A stretch of DNA of 64,000 nt from Alviniconcha marisindica. Taxonomy: Eukaryota; Mollusca; Gastropoda; Provannidae. Shown one piece after another: positions 1 to 53,014 of the stretch. The stretch covers positions 167,501 through 231,500 of the forward strand of contig JABMCL010002217.1 of the NCBI GenBank assembly GCA_018857735.1, read 5' to 3'. How positions within the stretch are numbered: position 1 is the first letter of the stretch; each line of letters begins with the position of its first letter. The notes below the pieces were generated by a model that had not been told where the DNA came from, made no database searches, and saw only the letters and a program-made list of their open reading frames with translations. A program made the translations under genes and the position numbers.

Positions 1-1250
<1,250 letters not shown>

Positions 1251-1369
1251 GCACGGCACACACACACTATGTAACTGAAACCAGAGTGGTGTAACCAAAA
1301 TGCGAGACTAATAAAAGTAGTCTTGTCTTAAAAACTGGTTCGCCTCGCTGAAGCCGGCGAAAGTATATA

Positions 1370-1372
1370 ATG

Positions 1373-1403
<31 letters not shown>

Positions 1404-1513
1404 TGTTGTGGTGTTGTGTGTGTGTGTGTGTGTGTGTGTTTTGTGTGTGTGTGGTGGTGTGTGTGTAGTTGTGTGTGTGTGGTGGGTGCGTGCGTGCGTG
1501 TGTGTGTGGGTGT

Positions 1514-1609
<96 letters not shown>
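1370..1609. repeat. (GT)n followed by (GA)n microsatellite
   Basis: Interrupted (GT)n from 1370 changes to pure (GA)n at about 1553-1607, the same GT-to-GA order as at 676-797 and 7610-7704. Confidence 0.97.
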
Positions 1610-1611
<2 letters not shown>

Positions 1612-1639
1612 GGTCAGTTTTGAAATAATTTAATTGTAT

Positions 1640-2129
1640 TTTGATTGTAAACGCCGGCCGCTCATTCTATGATGTGCGCAGAGAATATTTTATTCCAGCC
1701 GTGACTACAGTCAGTGTCAGTAGCGCAGACTAATTCCGGCCTCTCCTCCCGCCTCTGGTGTCTCGCGGTTATTAGGTTACCTCTCCGGAGATGACCCGGC
1801 GTTAAACGCGTCTCAGGAAGACGCCCAGCGGGCGGACAGCGCCGCCGTGACGCGGGAAGTGTCAGAAGACGCGCAGACGTTGTCAGCCGCAGCGAGTTGT
1901 CGGGTTTAATCACAGTAATGAAATTTCTGAAGCCAGAAAGGCCTCTCATATAAAAAATAAAATAAAAAACCAAAAAACTGAGCTCGGCCCGCTGCACATA
2001 AATCAAATTTAGACACCGCTAAGTGGAAAACGACGATCAAACTCGGATTACAAGCAATTTAAAGCACAACTTGAACGAACCAAACAGCAATGAAACCGAC
2101 ATTGCGTGCCTACTCCACTGAGACGCGCG

Positions 2130-2130
<1 letters not shown>
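1640..2130. promoter_or_regulatory. CpG-rich unique segment
   Basis: Many CpG sites (for example GACCCGGCGTTAAACGCG and AGCGCCGCCGTGACGCGGG at about 1795-1860) lie among CpG-poor neighbours. It could be an unmethylated promoter-like island. No exon is recognised, and the reverse-strand open frame of 114 codons has no family resemblance. A (CA)n tract follows at 2131-2164. Confidence 0.3.
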
Positions 2131-2166
<36 letters not shown>

Positions 2167-2372
2167 CAGCAGTCACCTTAAATAATTTCCTGGTTGGGTT
2201 TGCTAGCGCTGTGTGGTAGGTTTTAAACACGTGGGTCTTCAGAGCGGTTTTAAACTGGATGCAATGGTTGGCTGAATGTGTCTACCTTCACGGGGCAGTG
2301 GAGACAAAACGGCATGGGCCGAACAAGGGCCAGGTCCACATGTTTCGGTCTTAAAGCAGCCTGGGAGTTCTT

Positions 2373-3634
2373 GAGTCAGAGGAAGAGCGGGAATGTCGCT
2401 AAAGCAGCGTGGAGTCAGACTGAGGAGGAGCGGGGATGTCGCTAAACCAGCGTGGAGTCAGAGGAGGAGCGGGGATGTCGCTAAAGCAGCGTGGAGTCAG
2501 AGGAGGAGCGGGAACGTCGCTAAAGCAGCGTGGAGTCAGAGGAGGAGCGGGGACGTCGCTAAAGCAGCGTGGAGTCAGAGGAGGAGCGGGGATGTCGCTA
2601 AAGCAGCGTGGAGTCAGACTGAGGAGGAGCGGGGATGTCGCTAAACCAGCGTGGAGTCAGAGGAGGAGCGGGGATGTCGCTAAAGCAGCGTGGAGTCAGA
2701 GGAGGAGCGGGAACGTCGCTAAAGCAGCGTGGAGTCAGAGGAGGAGCGGGGACGTCGCTAAAGCAGCGTGGAGTCCGAGGAGGAGCGGGGATGTCGCTAA
2801 AGCAGCGTGGGGTCAGAGGAGGAGCGGGAATGTCGCTAAAGCAGCGTGGAGTCAGAGGAGGAGCGGTAATGTCGCTAAAGCAGCGTGGAGTCAGAGGAGG
2901 AGCGGTAATGTCGCTAAAGCAGCGTGGAGTCAGAGGAGGAGCGGGAATGTCGCTAAAGCAGCGTGGAGTCAGAGGAGGAGCGGGAATGTCGCTAAAGCAG
3001 CGTGGAGTCAGAGGAGGAGCGGGGACGTCGCTAAAGCAGCGTGGAGTCAGAGGAGGAGCGGGGATGTCGCTAAACCAGCGTGGAGTCCGAGGAGGAGCGG
3101 GGATGTCGCTAAAGCAGCGTGGAGTCAGAGGAGGAGCGGGGATGTCGCTAAAGCAGCGTGGAGTCAGAGGAGGAGCGGGAATGTCGCTAAAGCAGCGTGG
3201 AGTCAGAGGAGGAGCGGGGATGTCGCTAAAGCAGCGTGGGGTCAGAGGAGGAGCGGCCGGGATGTCGCTAAAGCAGCGTGGAGTCAGAGGAGGAGCGGGG
3301 ATGTCGCTAAACCAGCGTGGAGTCAGAGGAGGAGCGGGAATGTCGCTAAAACAGCGTGGAGTCAGAGGAGGAGCGGGGATGTCGCTAAAGCAGCGTGGAG
3401 TCAGAGGAGGAGCGGGGATGTCGCTAAAGCAGCGTGGAGTCCGAGGAGGAGCGGGAATGTCACTAAAGCAGCGTGGAGTCAGAGGAGGAGCGGGAATGTC
3501 GCTAAAGCAGCGTGGAGTCAGAGGAGGAGCGGGGATGTCGCTAAAGCAGCGTGGAGTCCGAGGAGGAGCGGTAATGTCGCTAAAGCAGCGTGGAGTCCGA
3601 GGAGGAGCGGGGATCTCGCTAAAGCAGCGTGGGA
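2373..3634. repeat. 39-bp minisatellite, about 32 units
   Basis: Unit core GATGTCGCTAAAGCAGCGTG with GAGTCAGAGGAGGAGCGGG. Variants are single-base changes plus two units with a 4-base insertion (GACTGAGG) and one with CCG. As 39 is divisible by three, two forward frames stay open for hundreds of codons (repeats RRSGDVAKAAWSQ and MSLKQRGVRGGAG). Rich in CpG. Confidence 0.97.
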
Positions 3635-3787
3635 TGTGTTGAGTTGTTGAGTCAGAGGAGAAGTGGGGATGTCGTTTCCGCTGCCGGTTCAGTCAGTCTC
3701 ATCAGCCCCCGGTGACGTCGCCCTTCAGTGAACCTACTTAACCATCACATGAATATAAAAAGGGCCGAAAACGAAGCCTGTTCAAGT

Positions 3788-4095
3788 GAGCCGGTTTGGC
3801 CTAGCGGTAAGGCGTTAGGCTGGTAAGCAGAGGGACCTCGGTTCGAATCTGCTTCGGCTCTCCTTTCTCATCAAAAGTTGTGGTCTCAGTGTGGACACTG
3901 TGTTGTGACTGTCCCTCACAATTATGAAACATTAAAATGGCTCTCATCGCTGCCCACCTTAATGCAGAAGTCATTCTGGTGGTGACAGTGTAGTGATAGG
4001 TATATAATCTCCCTCTCCCCCCACCTGCATACCCCCTTCCCCCTTCTCCCCGTCCCTAATAAGCCTCGTGGTTTCTGTGGACGTTAAGCACCATG
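3788..4095 (+). mobile_element. Full-length tRNA-derived SINE, copy 1
   Basis: The head is tRNA-like: A box TGGCCTAGCGG at 3797-3807, B box GGTTCGAATC at 3840-3849, and acceptor-stem halves GAGCCGG / TCGGCTC. The anticodon-loop region reads CTGGTAA (Thr-like, parent uncertain). The body includes GTGTGGACACTGTG, CCCTCACAATTATGAAAC and ATTAAAATGGCTCTCA. The tail is CCCTAATAAGCC then GTGGACGTTAAGCACCATG. The same order of blocks recurs on the other strand near 57.2 kb, which defines the element ends. It is a Pol III retroposon, not a working tRNA gene. Confidence 0.9.
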
Positions 4096-4209
4096 TTTAC
4101 TTAGCCTGTTCACCCGGTCCCTCAGTCAATTTCGTCTTGACCTCAGTCAGTACGGCGGCTTGCCGCTACACTCGGCCCTTCTAAATCAAGTCAGTCAGTA
4201 ATGAATGAT

Positions 4210-4930
4210 TAGCCTAATGCATCTCCCTCCCCCCTTGTACCTCAAGGCTCTGTCTTGTGACCTGTTCTTTTTAGTCTTTTTATTAATGACCTTCCATTAC
4301 ATTACACTGGCAGATAACACAACACTGGACACGTCAGGAAAAGATATTCTGCAAACCAGAAGCAATATGCAAGACAGCGTAGATCAGGTATCCAACTGGT
4401 GTGACAATAATCATAATTATGGTCATCAATCCGATCAAGACCAAGTCTATGACAATCTCTACCAGACAGAAACACCAACTGTCTCCTTACCGTTGGACCT
4501 CGTTCCACGCGGGGCGAAAATTGATCAAGTGTCGGAACACCGTCTTTTAGGTATAACCATAGACAGTAAACTTGGTAGGACAGACACATATTGATAATGA
4601 CTGTGTGCAAAACAGTTTCGAGACGGGTCTTCCTTCTCTGTGTCGAAATAAAGGTAAATCGTAGATACCGACACCATGAAACTGTCCTTCAATGCCCATG
4701 TTAAGCCTCACTGACATTGATTAGAGTGCGTCAGTCGTGTGGGACGGATGTAGCGATTTTCTCAAAAAGAGATTAAATTCTCTGCTTAGAAACCACTCTA
4801 ACTATTGTGCAGAAATTAAGAGATGAGGATAAGGAGCCTACACAAACAACTGGAAAACAACAAGAGTTTGTTCATGTGCAGGGTCCTTAACAATGAGGCC
4901 CCAAGGTAATTTATACCAACGTGTACACAC
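4210..4930 (+). pseudogene. Decayed non-LTR retrotransposon (LINE) reverse transcriptase fragment
   Basis: At 4240-4314 the frame reads PQGSVL, a stop (4258-4260), then PVLFSLFINDLPLHYT, the RT motif before the active site. After a frameshift LADNTTLDTSGKD appears, the degraded form of the catalytic ADD box with Asn in place of the second Asp. A further block reads QVSEHRLLGITIDSKL. About 150 bases later ASVVWDGCSDFLKKRLNSLL matches the usual RT C-terminal region. Several stops and shifts show it is dead. The likely class is Jockey/CR1-like, but the clade is not certain. Confidence 0.8.
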
Positions 4931-5048
4931 ACCCTCCTTCACAGTTACATAGGGTGGACTGTGGCAACAACAACAACAACAACAGGGAGAAGGAGTAAGT
5001 AACTTGATGCTTTACGCTCAGTCAGCCATTATGGTTATATCAGGGAGT

Positions 5049-5080
<32 letters not shown>
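5049..5080 (+). repeat. Poly-G tract of about 32 bases
   Basis: Uninterrupted G run. Its length is sequencing- and assembly-sensitive. Confidence 0.9.
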
Positions 5081-5081
<1 letters not shown>

Positions 5082-5354
5082 GACGGAGAGGTTTTCGAGA
5101 GACTGCCATTGCAGTGACTCGTCACAATTAATTAATTTGATACCTAGTTTATACAGCGATTCAGATCCGCCTAGTCCCCCCGACTGCTTGTGCGAGTGAT
5201 TCACCGCACCCCACCCCACATTCCTCATCCCTGATTGTTGTTTATAAGATAAGCATTGACTGCTTCTGTTTTTTCTCTCTCCAATTTTAGTCATATGAAT
5301 TTATCAGATGTTCCACTCTTATATGCTGGTTGTGTGCTCATATTGTATAGCTGA

Positions 5355-5595
5355 ATGATGTACGCACTGTGTGCATCTGGTGTTATGAACACACTGTGTT
5401 CTTGTATGGAAGTTCTTACGCTCCATGCATAAATTTTCGCTCACTCATTCAAGCTTATATGCATTAGATAAACGATGCTCGGCAATTTTATCTCAGTGTA
5501 CTCATCAGTAGCTTAGAAAGGACTAAAGTTGCTAGGTTTTGACTGAACCTGAACTACAATCTTTGTCAGTAAAATAAAGTTTTTGAGTTTGAGTT
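5355..5595 (+). mobile_element. Dispersed retroposon 3' end, family A, copy 1
   Basis: Aligned blocks with 46494-46708: GTGCATCTGGTG, CTCACTCATTCA, AGTAGCTTAG, TTGACTGAACCT, and the end AATAAAGTTTTTGAGTT followed by a simple repeat (TC)n. The AATAAA plus simple tail suggests the 3' end of a LINE or SINE. Confidence 0.75.
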
Positions 5596-5618
5596 CTCTC
5601 TCTCTCTGTCTCTCTCTG

Positions 5619-5680
<62 letters not shown>

Positions 5681-5860
5681 ATTCATTCAAAACACTGGCT
5701 CACATACACGCACGCATGCGCATAGGCATGGGCTCGAGCACCCCTCCCAGTCAGTTTGGCTTCATTCCTGTCTGTGTGGATGGTGTGTGTGTCATCGGCT
5801 CAGTGTGTGTGTATGTGTGTGTGTGTGTGTGTGTGAGAGAGCCACAGTGTGCGTGTCAAT
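5595..5860. repeat. (TC)n and (GT)n simple repeats
   Basis: (TC)n with TG interruptions at 5595-5682, directly after the family A retroposon tail, then (GT)n at about 5803-5836. Confidence 0.9.
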
Positions 5861-6239
5861 CAGTGTGTGTGTGTGTGGGTTGCACTCATGTAATTATTTC
5901 TTTCTGCTTTATTTGATGCTTTATGTAAAACACATCAGTAGGACTGTGCTTAACAAGTGTCACTAATACTGTCTCTAGGTCAATGATAAGTATTCTGTGA
6001 GCTCTCGGGGAACCGATGAGCGTATTGCTGATAAAATAATGTACCTTATTGTTAATTGTCTGGACTCATTTTCTCACTCTTGATTTTCTTCTTCTTCTGT
6101 TGACCGTACCGTCAAATCCTGACGCGTGACGTCATTGACTGATTGACGGGTGATTAGTGACGTCACCGCCGACTCGGGCTGCCGGACGGGGCCGCATACA
6201 CTGAGACTGACTAGTGGCCGGTGAGACTGATGGACCTCT

Positions 6240-7128
6240 GTTGAATCACTCACTTCACTTAACGTCAAGTTGAATCACTCAGTTCACTTAACGTCCCGTT
6301 GAATCACCAGTTCACCTAACGTCCCGTTGAATCACCAGTTCACCTAACGTCCCGTTGAATCACTCAGTTCACTTAACGTCCCGTTGAATCACTCAGTTTA
6401 CTTAACGTCCTGTTGAATCACCAGTTCACATAACGCCCCGTTGAATCACCAGTTCACTTAATGTCCCGTTGAATCAGTGACCAGTTCACTTAACGTCAAG
6501 TTAAATCACTCAGTTCACTTAACGTCCCGTTGAATCATCAGTTCACTTAACGTCCCGTTGAATCACTCAGTTCACTTAACGTCCCGTTGAATCACTCAGT
6601 TTACTTAACGTCCCGTTGAATCACCAGTTCATTTAACGTCCCGTTGAATCACCAGTTCACTTAACGTCCCGTTGAATCAGTGACCAGTTCACTTAACGTC
6701 AAGTTGAATCACTCAGTTCACTTAACGTCCCGTTGAATCACCAGTTCACTTAACGTCCCGTTGAATCAGTGACCAGTTCACTTAACGTCAAGTTCACTCA
6801 GTTCACTTAACGTCCCGTTGAATCACCAGTTCACTTAACGTCCCGCTGAATCACCAGTTCACTTAACGTCCCGTTGAATCGCCAGTTCACTTAACGTCCC
6901 GTTGAATCACCAGTGAGTTCACTTAACGTCCCGTTGAATCAGTGACCAGTTCACTTAACGTCCCGTTGAATCACCAGTGAATTCACTTAACGTCCCGTTG
7001 AATCAGTGACCAGTTCACTTAACGTCCCGTTGAATCACCAGTGAGTTCACTTAACGTCCCGTTGAATCACCAGTGAGTTCACTTAACGTCCCGTTGAATC
7101 ACCAGTGAGTTCACTTAACGTCCCGCTG
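6240..7128. repeat. ~26-35-bp variable minisatellite, about 30 units
   Basis: Core TTCACTTAACGTCCCGTTGA plus ATCACCAG or ATCACTCAG. Length variants come from optional TGA/AGTGA blocks (CAGTGACCAGTTC), so no reading frame is kept. Some units have CAAGTT in place of CCCGTT, and these recur in a pattern that hints at a higher-order repeat. Confidence 0.95.
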
Positions 7129-7215
7129 GCCGCTTAACTGCAGCTGCACAGAGTCGTGACATCTGTTGCCAACATGTACACAAAAAACTTACCAATTAAC
7201 CTTTCGTATAGTCAT

Positions 7216-7218
7216 TGG

Positions 7219-7316
<98 letters not shown>

Positions 7317-7359
7317 CGCTGCGCGCTTCAGTGTTGCGTGCGTGTGCGTGCTTGTGCTG

Positions 7360-7426
<67 letters not shown>

Positions 7427-7430
7427 GTGT

Positions 7431-7503
<73 letters not shown>

Positions 7504-7611
7504 CGCGCGCGCGTGCGTGCGTGACTGAGTGCGTGCGTGAGTGTGTTAGTGTGTGTTAGTGTGCGCGCGCGAGCTTCAGTGTGTGCTTTGTGTGTGTGCT
7601 TTGTGTGCTTT

Positions 7612-7704
<93 letters not shown>
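7216..7704. repeat. Long (GT)n cluster ending in (GA)n
   Basis: Three long (GT)n runs (7216-7312, 7362-7423, 7434-7499), GC-containing links, then (GT)n to (GA)n at 7615-7704. All Cys/Val-rich frames here are artefacts. Confidence 0.97.
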
Positions 7705-7705
<1 letters not shown>

Positions 7706-7859
7706 CGTGTGTAGGAGGGGCCGCGGGGGCGTGAGAGTGAGTGTTTCAGTGTTGTTTTTGTTGCTGTTGTTTTCTCAGGGCAGGTTTCAGTTGTGGGTAA
7801 CTGACAAAGCAGCCGGACTTGCTGCCGCCTACTCTTCGGCTTTTTCAGTACTCAGTGTA

Positions 7860-8302
7860 AGTGTAACTGAGATAAAGTGATGCACGCAGTGAATGACCAC
7901 GCGGCCGTCACTGTCTCGAGCCAGTGTCCATGCCGTAGCGGCGGCCGGACTGAGTTGCCGCTCCGCGGGGCCGGCGGCCGGCGGTCAGCCGACCTCTTCA
8001 CATTGAAATAATAATAATAATAATAATAATAGTAATAATAATAATGAATTTATTAAACGTGAAGAGCTAATAGAAATAGCGTTCACCGCGATGTAGTGGC
8101 CGGCGCCGTACATCGGAATGCACTGAATGATGCAAACTACACTGTCACGCCGGCAACTACTCCGCACTGTAGGCGTAGGCTACAGGCATGCCGCAGCCAG
8201 TCCCGCGTGACTACTGACTCAGTCACTGAAGCAATTAATTCATCCACAAGGAGCTACAAACAAGCAAAACCCATATCACCCCCCCCCACCCACCTACCCA
8301 GC

Positions 8303-8333
<31 letters not shown>

Positions 8334-8726
8334 ACACTGACACTGACACACACACAAACTTCAATGACAGAGCACCGCAGCGCACTTAATAAGTTAATAA
8401 CTACGGTTAACATCAAATGGAGAAAACAAAACCCGACTTAAACGACCCGTCCGACTGCATAATTATATAATTATTTTTTTAAACTGATACTGGTCACGTA
8501 GCACCCGGTTCTAAAATGACTCAGCTGGGTGGGTGGGTGGGGGGGGGGGGGGGAGAAAAAGAAAAAACATTAAATCCCAAAATTTCCCCAACCAGGGCCT
8601 CAAAAGTCACATGGTCAGGCGCCATCTTGTCAAAGAAATATTCGTTTGATCGTGTCAACCATCAACCACTGAGTCGCGGAATTGGGTCATTTTTGCATGT
8701 AGCTTTACACTTACGATCTCCAAACA
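7860..8726 (+). promoter_or_regulatory. Probable promoter / 5' UTR region of the SH3KBP1-like gene
   Basis: The stretch just upstream of the start codon is CpG-richer than its surroundings (7900-7990 has GCGGCGGCCG-type runs). At about 8621 GCCATCTTG is a reverse-strand YY1-like site (CAAGATGGC). No TATA box is obvious. An (AAT)n run (about 8005-8045), a (CA)n tract (about 8303-8330) and a poly-G tract (about 8531-8552) interrupt it. The transcription start cannot be placed. Confidence 0.4.
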
Positions 8727-49097
<40,371 letters not shown>

Positions 49098-49136
49098 TGA
49101 TTGACTGATCATGTGTGTGTGTGTGTGTGTGCTATG

Positions 49137-49183
<47 letters not shown>

Positions 49184-50600
49184 TGGGTGGGTGGTAAGGT
49201 GAGGGGGTATACTGTAATTGTCTGCTTCTGTCAGAAAATGAGAAGTCCAAAATGTCACTTTGTGAAGCATCTGAGTTTCTTCTTTTTCTTTTCTTTTTGT
49301 AGATTTTTTTTGCTTATAGTGGAGTAGAATATGAGTGTCATAATCATATCTTTTACTGAAAGTAGAACCTCAGAAATGACCACCCCCGTCCCCACCCACC
49401 CACGAAAATGTATACAAATAAAAAGAACTATAGAAGAATGGGGTTTGGTGTAAACTGTTTGACAGTGTAAGAAAAGAGAAAGCTGGAGGTTCTGCATTTT
49501 CCATCTCAGCCCAAATGGGCTGGAGTGTTCCACTGTGTCTAGTGGATGTGAAGGTGCAAGTGAAGTGGCATCCTGTGTGGAGGGACTGTAAGTTGAGTGT
49601 GTGGCATGCATCAGGAAGAGAGGCTCAGTGAAGGAGTCACGTACCGGCAGGTGGCGTTGGGAGGCTTTGCAGGAAGACAAGGAGCTGCGGACTGTGGGCG
49701 TGTTTGTGGGGAGACTGGAGCATCACCATGCTCACCTCTGTGCACTGTGTGCCATCTTCAAGGAGGCGGCCATTGGAGTGAAACGCGAACACAAATTGCA
49801 GTATGTGTACCGTAAAACCTGGACGTGAGACCAGCCCTTTGAAAGCCACTTCTCTTTGACAAGATCACCTGTTAGTTACACTCTTATGCCTTTATTAGTA
49901 ACTAGGAAATAAACCTAAATTTGTTGTTAGCCCTGATATAACCCATTGTGGTCGACTGGGCGCAAAGCATCAACTAACTAACTTTCCATTGAAGTAAACC
50001 CCTTGTCAGAGCACCCCTGTTTTCAGACTTTGTTTTTCTCCTGGTTTGTGGGGTGGGGGGGCGGGGGGGGGGCTGTTTTTGCTGTGTGTTGCACAGCATG
50101 TTTCACTGGAAGGCTGCGGCAGGCTCTATCTCCACAACGTCCCTTTTAGCCTGGGGCTGGCCCTGGGAGCTGCAGTCTTCAGGGGACTGTTTTGTGGGTC
50201 TTCTTTGTACCAGGTGGTTTAAGGCAGGTTTCATGGAACCTTGGATTACCTGGGATTTTAAGGCAGGTTTCATGGAACTTGCCCTGCATGTCTAGTGAGA
50301 AACCTGCAAGTTACTGGGCACGGTCAAGTACATTGAGGGTTAATAATGTAATAATTACAAGTAAGAAATATTTGCAAAGCACAAACCTCTAGCGTAAAAA
50401 TAGAGCATGGCATGCTGTACAGAAATCAGATTTAAATATGCGCCAATGTTGAGACAGCACAAGCGGAAAGACAATAACAAACATTGATCATCTGGGGCTG
50501 AGAGACGCGAACGCTGTTGTGAGTGCAAAGGAACTGAACAGAAACTGTGCAGAGCTGGCTGTAGTGTTTGGTGACAGTTTCGATTTCAGCACTGCAGTTC
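49098..50600 (+). other. Probable 3' UTR and flank of the SH3KBP1-like gene
   Basis: After the stop come a (GT)n run at about 49110-49181 and unique sequence. AATAAA is present at 49417-49422 and 49908-49913 as candidate polyadenylation signals. Short frames around 49600-49830 did not resemble any protein I know. A retroposon-tail fragment lies at 49930-49985. Confidence 0.4.
49930..49985 (+). mobile_element. Dispersed retroposon tail, family C, 3' flank of gene
   Basis: GCCCTGATATAACCCATTG then TGGTCGACTGGGCGCAAAGC and a (CTAA)n-like end. Confidence 0.55.
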
Positions 50601-50629
50601 GCTTTTGACATTTCGTGTTGCTTGTGCTT

Positions 50630-51655
50630 GACAGCGAGATTGTAAGTAAACATGGGGGTAAATGGTCTTGTGCTTGACAGCGAGATTGTAAACATGGGGG
50701 TAAATGGTCTTGTGCTTGACAGCGAGATTGTAAACGTGGGGGTAAATGGTCTTGTGCTTGACAGCGAGATTGTAAACATGGGGGTAGATGGTCTTGTGCT
50801 TGACAGCGAGATTGTAAACATGGGGGTAGATGGTCTTGTACTTGACAGATTGTAAACATGGGGGTAAATGATTTGTGCTTGACAGCAGATTGTAAACATG
50901 GGGGTAAATGGTCTTGTGCTTGACAGCGAGATTGTAAACGTGGGGGTAAATGGTCTTGTGCTTGACAGCGAGATTGTAAACATGGGGGTAGATGGTCTTG
51001 TACTTGACAGATTGTAAACATGGGGGTAAATGATTTGTGCTTGACAGCGAGATTGTAAACATGGGGGTAAATGGTCTTGTGCTCGACAGCGAGATTGTAA
51101 ACATGGGGGTAAATGGTCTTGTGCTCGACACAAGATTGTAAACATGGGGGTAAATGGTCTTGTGCTTGACAGATTGTAAACATGGGGGTAAATGATTTGT
51201 GCTTGACAGCAAGATTGTAAACATGGGGGTAAATGGTCTTGTGCTTGACAGCGAGATTGTAAACATGGGGGTAAATGGTCTTGTGCTTGACACAAGATTG
51301 TAAACCTGGGGGTAAATGGTCTTGTGCTTGACAGTTAGATTGTAAACATGGGGGTAAATGATTTGTGCTTGACAGCGAGATTGTAAACATGGGGGTAAAT
51401 GGTCTTGTGCTTGACAGCGAGATTGTAAACATGGGGGTAAATGGTCTTGTGCTTGACAGCGAGATTGTAAACATGGGGGTAGATGGTCTTGTACTTGACA
51501 GATTGTAAACATGGGGGTAAATGATTTGTGCTTGACAGCAAGATTGTAAACATGGGGGTAAATGGTCTTGTGCTTGACGCAAGATTGTAAACATGGGGGT
51601 AAATGGTCTTGTGCTTGACACAAGATTGTAAACATAGGGGTAAATGGTCTGCCAG
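50630..51655. repeat. 42-bp minisatellite, about 25 units
   Basis: Core GTCTTGTGCTTGACAGCGAG then ATTGTAAACATGGGGGTAAA. Shortened units (GACAGATTG, AATGATTTG) recur in the same order several times, so a multi-unit block has been duplicated. The reverse strand is open for more than 400 codons in two frames (repeat with YPHVYNL). Confidence 0.96.
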
Positions 51656-51659
51656 AACA

Positions 51660-53010
51660 AAGTGCACATAGGTGAGTTTGGTGTATTGTTGTTTTCTCTG
51701 ACTGCTTCCTTCCTACGTTTTGGTGTGTTACAAACTTTGTCCACTTCAGGTTATCAGAAGCGTGACTGGAAGCAGCAGGAATGTGTACTAGTGTGTGCAC
51801 ATGTTGCATGTAGTATGCCATTTAGCTTCTAGACTGTAGGAAGGGATAGAGAATGTTGTGTGTGTACCAGTTTATTAACTACAGCAATGTCCTGGAAAGA
51901 GTTGTGCTTGTACGACAAGCATCATTGTCCATATCCTACCACAAGCTTTTGTCAGACATTCTCAGATCGTTCTGCTGGAAAACATTTCACTTGACAGAAG
52001 CTCATTTTAAACTTGTATCAGCCAGCGTCCATTCTGCTGATGTTTTGGGTTAAGACTTTGAAGTGGATGTCCTGAACATTGTATCCTTCTAGACAGAGTG
52101 GTCAGAGATTCTGGTGGACCTAAAGCAGTCATGATATGTTTTGCGCAATGAATTCCTCATTGCCACTAACCTGCTTTTGTACTTGAACCATATTTGTACT
52201 GTAATGGTCTTCCTTCAGTGATGTGTGACAATGGATTTGTTTTTGTCAGTAATGTTAAACCAGAAACATGACATGCATGGAATTGTTTTTCTGCTTCAGT
52301 CTTCAGAGATTATGATGGTGTCTGTTAAACTCATTGTTTCTATATACTAAGTTACTTACTTACATTATTTCCTTTTAAAAAGAAAAGAAAAGAAAAAACA
52401 CTGTGCTTTAGTGTAGTTTTGTTTTTAAACAACAAAATATAAAAGGTTATGAGCATTTTGTCAGAATTCAGGTGTGTGGCACAAACTAAACTCCTACCTT
52501 TGTTTTGACTGGTAGATTTATTGCATTGCGTGAACCCTGATGTGCTGTAATGTGAATGCGATAAAGCGTGTACCCTTGTTTGCAAGCATGTTACACTGAA
52601 ACATTAGCTTCTGTGGCATATCATGGCACGAGGAAGCCTGCTATCATCATTTGTTGAAGTTTTACTTTGCACAGTTCAGGGTCATTGATGCTGAAGCTTT
52701 ACTCCCCAGCGTTGATGTTGTTGATGTTAAAGCTTTGCCACAAGCTGCAAGGGTTGTCTAGACTCGTGCAGGGCCGTTTCGCGACATTCCTACTTCCTGC
52801 TTCTGTTGAACTTTTCACCACTGGCGATTGATTAGCTGGTTCCGAGTGTTCATGGTTTTTGCAATAACTCTCCCTGGCCGACCCTGGCCCCATTCTCCCC
52901 TACAGGAGATCCCATATGGTGGGGACATGTTTTTTCCTCTTTTTTTGTTCTCCCCCCCACCCCCGCACCATCTCTTCTCATAGGCTTTTTAAAGACTTGC
53001 CAGTCAGGGT
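51660..53010. other. Unassigned sequence downstream of gene
   Basis: Unique AT-rich sequence. I see no supported exon, RNA gene or repeat. Confidence 0.45.
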
Positions 53011-53014
53011 TGTC

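Noticed and set aside
1662..2006. 114-codon reverse open frame
   Set aside because: Composition is that of GC-rich non-coding DNA; no family resemblance and no clear start context or exon structure.
2373..3634. CRISPR array or other prokaryotic direct-repeat system
   Set aside because: Units are contiguous with no unique spacers and lie in a spliced animal genome. The same applies to all other arrays.
3788..3861. A functional tRNA gene (Thr-like CTGGTAA loop)
   Set aside because: The anticodon stem does not pair well and the tRNA-like head continues into a 230-bp body repeated at 57.2 kb, so it is a SINE.
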